From Motacilla alba alba (taxonomy: Eukaryota; Chordata; Aves; Passeriformes; Motacillidae), in the NCBI RefSeq assembly GCF_015832195.1, contig NC_052028.1, positions 2,151,501-2,215,500 on the forward strand: a DNA stretch of 64,000 nt, given 5' to 3'. The notes under the pieces were generated by a model. The model was not told the DNA's origin. It saw only the letters and a program-made list of their open reading frames with translations, and did not search any database. This document shows, piece after piece, positions 11,802-23,000 of this stretch (within the stretch, counting starts at the first letter, position 1; every line of letters starts with the position of its first letter). The position numbers and the translations under genes are program-made.

Positions 11802-12801
11802 NNNNNNNNNNNNNNNNNNNNNNNNNNNNNNNNNNNNNNNNNNNNNNNNNNNNNNNNNNNNNNNNNNNNNNNNNNNNNNNNNNNNNNNNNNNNNNNNNNN
11901 NNNNNNNNNNNNNNNNNNNNNNNNNNNNNNNNNNNNNNNNNNNNNNNNNNNNNNNNNNNNNNNNNNNNNNNNNNNNNNNNNNNNNNNNNNNNNNNNNNNN
12001 NNNNNNNNNNNNNNNNNNNNNNNNNNNNNNNNNNNNNNNNNNNNNNNNNNNNNNNNNNNNNNNNNNNNNNNNNNNNNNNNNNNNNNNNNNNNNNNNNNNN
12101 NNNNNNNNNNNNNNNNNNNNNNNNNNNNNNNNNNNNNNNNNNNNNNNNNNNNNNNNNNNNNNNNNNNNNNNNNNNNNNNNNNNNNNNNNNNNNNNNNNNN
12201 NNNNNNNNNNNNNNNNNNNNNNNNNNNNNNNNNNNNNNNNNNNNNNNNNNNNNNNNNNNNNNNNNNNNNNNNNNNNNNNNNNNNNNNNNNNNNNNNNNNN
12301 NNNNNNNNNNNNNNNNNNNNNNNNNNNNNNNNNNNNNNNNNNNNNNNNNNNNNNNNNNNNNNNNNNNNNNNNNNNNNNNNNNNNNNNNNNNNNNNNNNNN
12401 NNNNNNNNNNNNNNNNNNNNNNNNNNNNNNNNNNNNNNNNNNNNNNNNNNNNNNNNNNNNNNNNNNNNNNNNNNNNNNNNNNNNNNNNNNNNNNNNNNNN
12501 NNNNNNNNNNNNNNNNNNNNNNNNNNNNNNNNNNNNNNNNNNNNNNNNNNNNNNNNNNNNNNNNNNNNNNNNNNNNNNNNNNNNNNNNNNNNNNNNNNNN
12601 NNNNNNNNNNNNNNNNNNNNNNNNNNNNNNNNNNNNNNNNNNNNNNNNNNNNNNNNNNNNNNNNNNNNNNNNNNNNNNNNNNNNNNNNNNNNNNNNNNNN
12701 NNNNNNNNNNNNNNNNNNNNNNNNNNNNNNNNNNNNNNNNNNNNNNNNNNNNNNNNNNNNNNNNNNNNNNNNNNNNNNNNNNNNNNNNNNNNNNNNNNNN
12801 N
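11802..12801. other. Assembly gap, exactly 1000 N
   Basis: An unbroken run of 1000 N. The left flank aligns by eye with about 23240 and the right flank with about 24360 in long spacer 2, so roughly 1.1 kb of ordinary spacer is probably missing and no exon is expected inside. Confidence 0.95.
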
Positions 12802-13199
12802 TCTCACGCTACCTCAAGCACGTGTGCTGTCGAGAACACAGCTGATAGTGACAACGCAAACTTCCATTTCTTTACCATGCAATACAATAGAGGAGCAGAG
12901 CGAATACTGGCGAGATGACCGGAATTCAACAACCTGCACTCACAAAAACAAAAGGTCTCAACCACAGAATCTCCAGCAGAGAATTGCTCAAATCCTGCTA
13001 GAAGGTTCACCAAACGTAACACTGAGATCCGAATCCTACGTCCACCCCGCCACAGCAAGAGGTACCAGCCATCGCACACGGAGGCTATGCCTTACTTGTC
13101 AGAGTATTGCGCTAGTCAGGACAGAGTCACCAGGGGAAAAGAGGACAGGGAAGAACCACGAGGAAGCGTCACGGACGGAACTCGACCGAAGAAACTCAC
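12802..13199. other. Long spacer 1, part after the gap, with gammaA-2 donor
   Basis: Non-coding. The first bases (acctcaagcacgtgtgctgt) match 'acctatccaagcacatgtgct' near 24360, and the rest leads to the GTGAGT donor of gammaA-2 read on the minus strand at 13199-13194. No gene is seen. Confidence 0.6.
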
Positions 13200-15654
13200 C
13201 GAGGGAGGGGCGGGATCCGAGGGCAGGGCGCCGGCAGGGTCCTCGTCCCCGAGCAGCGGCGCGGGCTCGTCGGGCGGCGGCCGGGCCGGGAGGGTGTCGC
13301 AGCAGGCGGCGGCCGAGAGGCGCAGCTGGCTCTTGCGCGAGTCGGCCGTGAGCGACACGTCGTGCGAGTAGGACTGCAGGAAGGCGCGCACGCCGTCGAT
13401 GCCCACGAAGTGCGACACGGGCACGCCGCGCAAGGCGCCGCCGTCCGGCGGCAGCAGCTGGCGGCGGTGGCAGCGGCGCAGGCGCAGCGCCAGCAGCAGC
13501 AGCAGGAAGGCCACGAAGAGGCACGACACGGCGGCCACGGCCAGCACGAGCCAGCGCGTCAGGCTGGCGGCCGGCTCGCCCGGCGCCGCCGCCTCGTCGG
13601 CCGCGCTGCCCAGCTCGGCCAGCAGCTCGGCCACGCTCTCGGCCAGCACCACGCTCAGCGTGGCCGTGGCCGACAGCGCCGGCCGCCCGTGGTCCCGCAC
13701 CAGCACCACCAGGCTGTGGCGCGCCGCGTCGCGGGCCAGCGGCGAGCGCGCCGTGCGCACCTCGCCGCTGTGCAGCCCCACGCGGAACAGCCCCGGCTCC
13801 GTGGCCTTGGCCAGCTCGTAGGACAGCCACGCGTTCTGCCCCGCGTCCGCGTCCACCGCCACCACCCTTGGCCACCAGCGCGCCGGCCTCCGAGCGCCGC
13901 GGCGCCAGCTCCACGCCCGACCACGCGGCGCCCGAGCCCAGCGCCGCGGCCGCCGGCGGGTACAGCACCTGCGGCGCGTTGTCGTTCTCGTCCAGCACCT
14001 CCAGCCGCACCGACACGTTGCTGCCGAGCGCCGGCGCGCCGCCGTCCTCCGCACGCACCCACAGCTGCAGCTCGCGCAGCTGCTCGTAGTCCAAGGAGCG
14101 CAGCGCGTACAGCGCGCCCGTCTCCGCCTGCACCGACACGTACGACGACAGCGGCGCGCCCCGCACCCCCGCCCCCTCCGCCAGCCGGTAGCGCACGCGC
14201 GCGTTCTGCCCCCAGTCCGCGTCCGTGGCGCGCACCGTCAGCACCAGCGCGCCCGCCGCGTTGTTCTCCGCCAGCCGCGCGCTGTAGCGCTCCTCCGCGA
14301 ACACCGGCGCGTTGTCGTTCACGTCCAGCACCCGCAGCGCCAGCACCGCGCTGCTCTGCAGCGCCGGCCGCCCGCCGTCGGCCGCCCGCACCGTCACGTT
14401 GTACTCCGACACCTGCTCCCGGTCCAGCTCTCCCGCTGTCACCACACGGAAGTAATCTTCATAGGACTTCTCCAGCCGGAACGGGACGCCCCCTTCCAGG
14501 GAACAGCGCACCTCCCCATTCGCCCCGGAGTCCCGGTCCTGCACGTGCAGCAGGGCGACCACCGTCCCTGACGGAACGTCCTCGGAAATCTCACTTAGTG
14601 CCGATCTCACAGAAATCACCGGCACATTATCGTTTATGTCTGTGACGCTGATCGTGACTTTGGCAGTATCGAAGAGCTGGCCACCGTCCCGTGCCTGCAC
14701 CTCCAGTTCGTAAGAACCGCCTTCCTCAAAGTCCAGTGCTCGCAACAGCGTGATCGCGCCTGTTTCAGAGTCCAGATAGAAGATATTCGATGCCACGTCC
14801 GACACTTTTTTCAACGAGTATTTCACGTGTCCATTCTGCCCCTCGTCGGCGTCGGTGGCCGTGACGGTGACGAGGATGGAGCCCACGGGCACGTCCTCGG
14901 GCACACGCACCGTGTACTCCGCCTGGCTGAACACCGGCGCGTTGTCGTTCGCGTCCAGCACGGTCACGCGGATCCGAGCCGTGCCCGTCCGAGCCGGATC
15001 GCCGCCGTCCATCGCCCGCAGCACCAGCTCGTGAAACGCCGCCTCCTCCCGGTCCAGCGCCTTCGCCAGCACCAGCTCGGGACGCTGATCGCCGCCGGGG
15101 CCCGCCTGCACGGCCAGCGAGAAGTGCTCGTCACCGCTCAGCTCGTAGCTCTGCAGGGAATTCCGGCCCGAGTCCGGGTCGTGTGCCTCGGCCAGGGGAA
15201 ACCGCGACCCCGGGGCTGTCGTCTCGCTCATTCTTTCTTCCATCTCAATTTCCTTGAAGTTGGGTGCGTTGTCGTTAATGTCCGTGATTTCCACTTCGAT
15301 GCCGTAAACCTGCATTTCTCCCTCCACTATCAGCTCACAGCGCAGCACGCATTTCTCCACCAGCCGGCACAGCTGCTCCCTGTCGATCCTCTCCGCCGTC
15401 ACTAAATGTCCCGTCTTCCCGTGCAAAGCGAAATACTTCGTCCTACCTTCAGAGACAATTTGAAAGCCGCGATCTCGGATCTCCGGCAGCTGCAGCCCCA
15501 GGTCCTTGGCCACGTCGCCCACGAAGGAGCCCTTGGGCATCTCCTCGGGCACCGAGTAGCGCAGCTGCCCCCACGCCGCCTCCCACGCTGCCAGCAGCAC
15601 GGCCCAGAGCAGAGCTCGCTGCCGCCGGCCCCAGCGCCTCCCCGCCGCGCACAT
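13200..15654 (-). CDS. PCDHGA: Protocadherin gamma-A variable exon, unit 2 (one frameshift)
   Basis: PCDHGA-type exon of about 818 codons after correction. Signal peptide 1-29, EC1 to about 133, EC2 to 241, EC3 to 347, EC4 to 451, EC5 and EC6 to about 678, membrane helix and a 96-residue tail ending PAPPS before a GTGAGT donor. The start is ATG 15654 (MCAAGRRWG); the frame is open further upstream but without an ATG. One extra C in the CCC at 13865-13867 shifts frame in EC6 (after GALVAK), so the last EC6 part, helix and tail lie in the next frame. At 14166-14176 two C runs are longer by 2 and 1, giving one extra residue (GAG for R) in EC5 without a shift. EC3 and EC4 patches are unlike the other A copies. 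Confidence 0.88.
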
Positions 15655-15892
15655 CGCCGCCGCGGCACCGCCGGCACCGCAACACCGCCGATCCAATCCC
15701 GCTGCCGCTCAATGCTCTCAGCTCCTGCACCGTGCGCAGCTGCCGCTGCCTCCGCCTGGCTGCACAATGGACCGGCACCGCGGGGACGATCGCGGACCGC
15801 ACGTTCGGACAGGGAACGAGCGAGCGAGCGACTGAGCCGCTCCGCAGCGGGCGGGGCTGCGGCGCTCCGAGCTCCCTCTCGCTCCTCTCGGT

Positions 15893-15929
15893 CAACAGCG
15901 GCGCCCGCAGCCTCCTCCCGGCACTGCAG
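15893..15929 (-). promoter_or_regulatory. Conserved promoter element (CGCT box) of gammaA-2
   Basis: Same CTGCAG-N23-CGCTGTTG core and flanking block as the other A promoters (about 15830-15950), 239-275 bp upstream of the ATG. The sequence just upstream (about 15953-15985, 'gcgatcctgcccggcccacg') is shared with gammaA-5 only. Confidence 0.65.
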
Positions 15930-16343
15930 GCACCGAGCGCTGCCCGGCGCTGCGATCCTGCCCGGCCCACGGGCAGCTCGCGGGGCGGGACATAACCGAT
16001 AAGAAGACATCGCTTTTCGTCCAGCGCGGACCTCCTGCTTCGGCTTTTTTACAGTTGATCTCTGGTGTCATCCTCCGCCGGGGACGACGTGAAAGATGTA
16101 ACATTCCGCCTGTGACTATGCTAGTGCTACCGCGCGGGAAAATGTCTTCATCATGACCTCATAACATGAATGAAACTATCTCCGAGTGTGACGTCTGGGG
16201 TATCAAGTTTTTTATTGCATACGTCCGAAAGCGCAAACTCCTCCACCAATTCCAGTTTTTATACCAGTCGTGCTTGCAGAACATTCAGCGGATGAAAATA
16301 GTGTTATAGAATACGAAAACTACTCATGAACAGTCAATGTTCA

Positions 16344-16373
16344 AATTGGTCACCGAATTGGTCAAATTGGTCA
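16344..16373. repeat. Three copies of AATTGGTCA
   Basis: AATTGGTCA occurs at 16344-16352, 16356-16364 and 16365-16373, the last two directly adjacent. A small local repeat without known role. Confidence 0.9.
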
Positions 16374-16517
16374 CTGCAGGGAAGGTCGTTGCAATCTTGA
16401 GCCTGCACATCACAAACTACTCTTAATAAAAGTGCGTTATTCCCCGTTCTCCAAAAACAACTTGGCAATTTTTCATTACAATTTTACTCAATGTAGGCAT
16501 GACAATGCTCACTCTGA

Positions 16518-16543
16518 TGACTTAATACTTGCGTATTAAGTCA
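16518..16543. repeat. Perfect inverted repeat, 11-bp arms, 4-nt loop
   Basis: TGACTTAATAC and its exact reverse complement GTATTAAGTCA flank TTGC. The hairpin lies in short spacer 2, and I did not find it in the other short spacers. Confidence 0.85.
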
Positions 16544-17172
16544 AGTACCGGCATGACCTAGACGATAATGGAACTAAGTCGGGCACGGAGTTCGGGTACT
16601 TAGCAGGCAATAAATACAGAGCTGGCCCCACCAACAAAGAGCTTTTTTGAAATCCTTAATTAACCCGACTCAATAGTGTAAGCATTCCCACAGCAGCCTT
16701 CCCTCAAAATAAGAGCTTTGGTCCACCTATCAGAAGATCCAAACACACAGCTTCGACGAAAAAATGTCGGGAAGGGACACTATCCACACCAAGCCCGTCA
16801 TGTGCATCTCATTCTACACAATAAAGATCCACCTTCCGCCTTAATAACAAGTAACAAATTAAAAAAAAAAAAAAAATTTTCCTAAAGAAAAAAATTCAGC
16901 TAAATCAGAATGAGTCACGAAGGCAAATGTGCTTCAAAACTGCCGAACGGCAAGAAGTGCCCGCTGAGCCTACCAGTCTTACATCAGATGAGGCAGCAAT
17001 TACCCGTTCGCAAAACTTTATGCAAAAGGAACATGAGAAGGGATTATTTCACGGCATCATGAAATAAAATGAAACCACTAACAGATTCAGGGAAGAAAAA
17101 TAACGCAAGAGCTCACGGCCACCAGCACGCCGTTATATAAAGGCGCAGAACGAAAGAATTCACTTTACAGAC

Positions 17173-19632
17173 CTGCGGTGCATCCGAGCCGGCCGGCGGC
17201 TCTCCCGTCAGGGCGCTGCTGCTCAGGCTCGGCTTGTCGCAGGCATCGCCGCCCAGAAGCTCCTCCGCCGACAGGATGGGCACCGGCGGCGGCGGCCAAG
17301 CGGCCTCGGGCAGGGCGCGGGCCGGCGGCGCCACGCACAGGTTGTAGGAGTAGGGCAAGGTGCCCTCGCAGAAGTCGGCCGGGAAGGCGGCGCCGGCCAG
17401 CGAGAAGCGCTGCGCGCCCAGGCAGCGCAGCACGGCGGGCGGCCCGGCCCGGCGCAGCCGCGCCAGCACGGCCAGCGCCACGCTCAGCACCAAGAGCGCC
17501 GACAGCAGCGCCAGCGCCAGCACCAGGTAGAACTGCAGCTCGGCCGCCGCCGCCGCCTCGGCGCCCGCCGGCCGCTCGCTCAGCTCCGGCAGCGCCTCCT
17601 GCAAGCTCTCGGCCAGCACCACGTGCAGCGTGGCCGTGGCCGACAGCGCCGGCTGCCCGTGGTCCTTCACCACGGCCACCACACGCTGCTTGGCCGCGTC
17701 CCGCTCGGACACGGCGCGCGCCGTGCGCACCTCGCCGCTGTGCAGCCCCACGCGGAACAGCGCCGGCTCCGACGCCGCCACCAGCTCGTACGACAGCCAC
17801 GCGTTGCGCCCCGCGTCCGCGTCCACCGCCACCACCTTGGCCACCAGGTAGCCGGCCTCGGCCGAGCGCGGCACCACCTCGAAAGGCGCCGCCGCCCCTC
17901 CCGCCGCCTCTCCCGCCGCCGCCGCCGCCGCCGCCGGCCACAGCACCCTGGGCGCGTTGTCGTTGCGGTCCAGCACGAAGACGCGCACCGTGGCCGTGGA
18001 GCTGCGCGCCGGCGAGCCGCCGTCCTGCGCCCGCACGGCCACCGCGAACTCGCGGCACCGCTCGTAGTCCAAGGAGCGCTGCGCGTACAGCGCGCCGCTC
18101 CGCGCCTCCACCGACACGAGCGGCGCCGCGCCCGCCGCGCCCGCGCTGCCGCCCGCCAGCCAGTAGCTCACGCGCCCGTTGGCGCCCGCGTCCGCGTCCC
18201 GCGCCTGCACGCGCAGCACCAGCGCGCCCGCCGCGTTGTTCTCCGCCACGTACGCGCTGTACGCCGCCTCCTCGAACACCGGCGCGTTGTCGTTCACGTC
18301 CGACACCTCCAGCACCAGCTCCCTGCTGCTCCGCAGCGCCGGCCTGCCCCGGTCCCGGGCCACCACCGTCACGCGGTGCTCGCACGCCTGCTCGCGGTCC
18401 AGCGCGCTCGCCGTCACCACCTTGTACGAGCCGCCCGACGACGCCACAAGCGACAGCGGCGCCTCGCCCGACAGCTCGCACCACACCTGACCGTTCTCGC
18501 CCGAGTCCCTGTCCCGCACTTTCAGCAGGGCCACCACAGTGCCGACCGGCGCGTCCTCAGGCACGGGACTCGACAGTGACAGAATGGTGATTTCGGGCGG
18601 GTTGTCATTCTCGTCCATGATGTCTATCTGCACTTTACAATGTGACACTAAACCGCCACCATCCTTCGCCTCCAGGTCGAATATGTATTTACTCTTCTCC
18701 TCGAAATCGAGGGGACCGGTCGTCCTTATCTCTCCGCTATCGCTGTCGACAGTGAACAACGAACTGATGCTGCCGTGGACGTTGCTAAATGAGTAGGAGA
18801 CTCGCCCGTTGGAGCCTGTGTCCGCATCTGTCGCCCGTACCCGCAGCACGAGCGACCCCGCTGGCAAATTCTCTGCCACTCGCGCCTCGTAGACGCTTTT
18901 GCTGAACACGGGCGGGTTATCATTTAGGTCCGTCACATTGATCAGAATCTGGACAGTCCCGGATCTCGCGGGGTCCCCGCCGTCCACTGCCGTCAACACC
19001 AGTTCAAAGGAACTCTGCTTCTCTCGGTCCAAGGCTCTGTCCAGCACCAATTCCGGCTGCTTACTCCCCTCAGAGCTCTCCTTTAAGGCCAGAGAGAAGG
19101 ACGGGTTGCTGGAGAGATGGTACATCAACAGTGAGTTCATTCCCACATCAGCGTCTTGTGCCCTCTCCAGTGGAAAACGAGCACCGGGAAGAGTCCATTC
19201 ACCAATCTCGAGAGCCAGTACAGCTTTGCTGAACACCGGGGAATTGTCATTCACGTCCTCGATCGCCACATCGACTTGGAAAATGTTCAGCGGGTTGTGC
19301 ACCAGCGCCTCGAAGCTGACGGAGCAGGTCGCCGAGTCGCCGCACATCTCCTCCCGGTCCAGCCTCTCGTTCACGTACAGGTTCCCGTTCTCCTCATTCA
19401 CCGTGAAGTATTGCTTCTCGTCGCTCAGCCGCAGCTTGCGCGCCGGCAGCTCGTCGGCGCTGAGCCCCAGGTCCCGCGCCAGCGGCCCCACGAGCGAGCC
19501 TCTGCCCAGCTCCTCGGCGATGGCGTAGCGGACCCGCTCGGCCGCCGCCCGGCAGCACACGCACAGCAGCACCGCGGCCAGCAGCGCTCGCCCGCCGCCC
19601 GGCCCGCGCCTCTGCCGCCGCCTCCCCGCCAT
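17173..19632 (-). CDS. PCDHGB: Protocadherin gamma-B variable exon, unit 2 (intact)
   Basis: Intact PCDHGB-type exon of 820 codons. Start ATG 19632 (MAGRRRQRRGPGGG) in a good context; the frame is open upstream through the promoter but only with TTG, not ATG, so this start is preferred. Signal peptide to about residue 31, EC1 with the CGDSATC cysteine loop and HNPLN motif, EC1-EC6 with DVNDN/DANDN-type linkers (EC2 ends DLNDN). An alanine run in EC6 comes from GCC x7 at 17915-17935. Membrane helix about 699-723, then a 97-residue tail with CEGTLPYSYNLCV. The donor is CAG|GTCTGT at 17172, with C at +3. EC1-EC3 is closest to gammaB-5. The product is expected at neuronal membranes after splicing to the constant exons. 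Confidence 0.93.
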
Positions 19633-19743
19633 TCTCTGCCCGCCGCGCTCGCCGCGCTCCTGCCTCCTGCCGCCGCCCCGCCGCTCTTCCAGCCGCTCTC
19701 GCCGCCCGCGGCCGACACCGCCGAAAGGCACCGAGCTCGGCGC

Positions 19744-19773
19744 GCCGCCTCTCGCCGCCTCTCGCCGCCTCTC
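19744..19773. repeat. Decamer repeat, 3 copies, gammaB-2 leader
   Basis: GCCGCCTCTC three times. Equivalent arrays are at 31812-31841 (gammaB-3) and 44658-44687 (gammaB-4), also three copies. Confidence 0.9.
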
Positions 19774-19887
19774 GCTGCTGCGGCCGCTGCCGCTGCCGCT
19801 GTGGCCGGCGCCGGGCGAGCGAGCAGCCTGCGGGGGCAGGACGCTGCGGCGGCGGCGGCGGCGGCTCCAGCGCCGCTCGGCGGCGGC

Positions 19888-19925
19888 CAACAGCGACACC
19901 CGGAGGCGCCGCCGCGCCGCTGCAG
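19888..19925 (-). promoter_or_regulatory. Conserved promoter element (CGCT box) of gammaB-2
   Basis: CTGCAG-N24-CGCTGTTG on the minus strand in the shared B promoter block, 256-293 bp before the ATG. Candidate CSE/CTCF site by position and core. Confidence 0.6.
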
Positions 19926-20029
19926 CCGCCCGATGGCCGCGCTCGGCGGGGCCCGGCTTTGGGCGCGGCTCAGCGGCTGCACCGGCCCCGGGGCCGCTCC
20001 CCGCTGCCAACCGCCCGCGCAGAAGAACT

Positions 20030-23000
20030 TCCGTAACTCCACTACAAGGCGTTTCAATCCGAGATGCCTGTCGAGTGCCTTTAGAGCATTCTTTTCAGTC
20101 ACATTCTACTGTCAGAAGGAGGTATGCATGGCAGGGCGGTACAGAATGGAATTCAGCCACTCTTAATAAAATAATGGTCCATTAACACCACCAATAACAG
20201 ACCATATAGGGAAGACTTCATGAGCTTTTCCACACCTTTCCTGAATTTTCCTTTCATTATCTGGGTGGAATTATTTCGAGAAACGATCAGCCTAAATCAA
20301 TATAATCATCCCCTCTGCCAAGATAGCAGAAAAAACATTTACTCTTTTCTTTCAGACTCATTAAAGTTGTTTCGTCTGCATCTCTATTTCTGAGCGCCTA
20401 ACAATGGAAAGTGCAAAGCAACCCTGAGTCCTTCATAGAGCCAAAAAATATTTGCAGTTTCCAACTTAAACTTTTTTCTAAAGGCCATTTGTTCCACAGC
20501 TCTGACAGGAGCAGGAACACTTCCTGATAGACTTGAATGTTGGAGGAACTCCCAAAACTTCTCTGGGCAATATCTTCCATTTCCTCACAAGCCACACTGA
20601 AAAGCTTTCTCCTAATCAAAACATCCCTTCTTTTACTTAAAACATTGCTCTGCTGTTCTAGAATAACTAGCCCAGGTAAACAGAGTTCTGTCCACATTTC
20701 CTATATGCTTATTCATAAACTGAAACAGCACAAACAAACGTTGAGAAGTCTACAAAAAGGTATCCATTCTCCATGCTTGAAGACCTAAGCTCCTTCAGTC
20801 CTTCTGCATAACAGAAATGTTCCAGCCCTCGTGCCACTCTCGTGATCCTTCTGAGAACTCTGGCCTGTCCATTGGGATATTGGCCCAACACCTGCACACA
20901 GTCTACGCTCTCACAAAAAGAGTTCAGAGGCGGGGAAGGACCTCCCTCGACCTCCTGTGCAGAGTGCATGTCATGCACTGCAGGACACTCTTGGAGGGAG
21001 CAGCAGGTGCCCATGGGCAGCTCATGTCCCACCTTAGCACCCACCAATCACCCAAAGCGCTTCTCTGCAAAGCTCTTCCCGATCCCCCACTCTCTCTGGA
21101 AACTGGGGATTGCCCCAGCCCCGTGCAGCACCTGGCACTTTGATCCATTCCATGATGCTTGCACGGGGCCCCTTCTCCAGCCTGTCCCTGGCTGCCATCT
21201 CTGCCCTCCCGAGAATCAGCTCCAGTCGGTGTCAGCCGCCAGCTGCCTGAAGGTGACTCAATGCCATCGGCCACCAAGCTGCGGAACAGAACTGGGCCCA
21301 GTCAGGCCCTGGAGGGACAGCACAAGTCACTGCTCTCCACCTGGACACGCAGCCACCGTCTGTAACTCTCTGCAGGTGCCTCTCCAGCCTGCTCCGCAGC
21401 CATCTCACAGCCTCCAGCTGATTGCCCAGCATGTTCCCCTGGGCCATGGCCTGGGGGACACTGCACACCTTCTCCCACTGGCCCCTGCTCTGCGCGTGGC
21501 AATCTGGGCTGGGCTGGGCGGCCACTCTGCCCTTTGATGACTCCAGCAGAGATGATTCTGCATTTTACAGCACAGACCAAATGTTCCTGGCTGAGCACAC
21601 CAGGAGTGCTCATGAAACCCTTCCTCTGCACAGCTGCAACATCACAGGTGTGAGTGGGAGCTGCACCTGCACTCGGGCAGCTGGCACAGAGGAGACCTTC
21701 CACATGGGATCAGACACCCTGAGCCTGAGCTCATCACAACCAGCATGGCAAGACTTGGAAACACATGGAAATGGACAGGTGCAACAACTTCTGGTAGGTC
21801 TCCCTTGCCCTACAGAAGCAACTCAAATCACACTGCCCTCCATCAGGCCCAGCCTGGTGTCATCCACGACATGTGACAAGCACGGCAATGACCGAGTTCT
21901 TCTCCAGCCTCACACACAGAGCTCCCCTCTCTGCTCCGTTTTCCACACCAGGCCACTCTCAGGTTTTGCTTGTGGCCATCTCCTCCCTGCTCAAATCTAT
22001 CATGAGGTGATCATGCACTGCAGCCACACCATGAACGGAGGTACAATTGTCTGCTCACCACCGTGAGGAGAAGGAGCTGAGGGATTCCAGAGCACACAAA
22101 TGATAAACAACCCTACTAAAAGATCAGCAGTCATCCAGCTGAGAATGGCTCACCACAACATTGGCTGAGAGGGAATCTGCTCCCCATCTTTATCACATGC
22201 TCTGTTCCACAGAGAAGCAAAGTCTACCAAAGTCATGTTTACATCTATTTCTCCCAACAGGAACAGGACACAAAGTCACTCTCACATATATCAAAGACAA
22301 TTGAAATCCACCCAGCAAGGAATGGGCAAACACCAGGAGAGTATCAGTCACGGCCTCCCCTTGCAGATTGGTCAGCTGCAGTACATACACAGCCCAGGAA
22401 ACTGGACTGGAACCAACACACAGGGGCCTCACACAGGAGCTCACTACACAGGCCCCAGACTGTCATGTCCTTGGATAGCAAGAGGAAGAAAAAGCTTGGA
22501 ACCACAGCTGTGGGCCTCAGCTAACTCCTGGCACAAACAGAACTGGACACCATTCATTCCTGCATTTTGAACTGCAGCACAGTGAACTCCAGCACCAGCC
22601 CTGCCTCTGGAGACACAGACTTCTTCTCTCTCTCCAAACACAACAGGACAGCCAACTTTGCACACAGACACCACTGGAAGAAAACTCATTTTCACAGCTT
22701 CTCAGAGCCCAAGCATCACAACTAGGAGTATTCTCTTCTCCCAGTTATTTGATCAAGTGGGAAATGTCCTATAGGCCATAAATTATTACCAGCTCTGGCA
22801 CAGACCCACACACCCCAGTATCACCTCAAAGGCAGCACCACCATGCTTCAGCACATGGACTCCTCACAGGATGTGAGACTACCACTCCCGATGCAAAGGA
22901 ACATGGAGCCCAAACTGGGCCATTTCAGTCCAAACCACACAACTGGAAATCATAAGGCTCCTCCTGACTCATTTTCAGAGGGCCAGCAATAGCCCTGGGC

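Larger units (their letters stand above)
16010..17172. other. Short spacer 2, between gammaA-2 promoter and gammaB-2 donor
   Basis: AT-rich and non-coding. It holds an AATTGGTCA repeat cluster (16344-16373), a perfect hairpin (16518-16543) and an A run (16860-16875). The 'aagagctcacggccaccagcacgc' segment near 17107-17130 matches the gammaB-5 flank near 55204-55228. No gene is seen. Confidence 0.6.

Noticed and set aside
11719..12845. Open frames across 11719-12845 on both strands
   Set aside because: They consist almost wholly of N and only reflect the assembly gap.
13362..14645. Long plus-strand ORFs opposite every cadherin exon (for example 427 and 501 codons)
   Set aside because: They are Arg/Ala/Pro/His-rich antisense shadows of very GC-rich exons with no domain sense, and each has a clear cadherin reading on the other strand.
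19633..20010. N-terminal extension of gammaB exons by about 126 residues through the promoter
   Set aside because: The frame is open but begins at TTG or GTG, crosses the promoter element and precedes a good ATG followed directly by a signal peptide.
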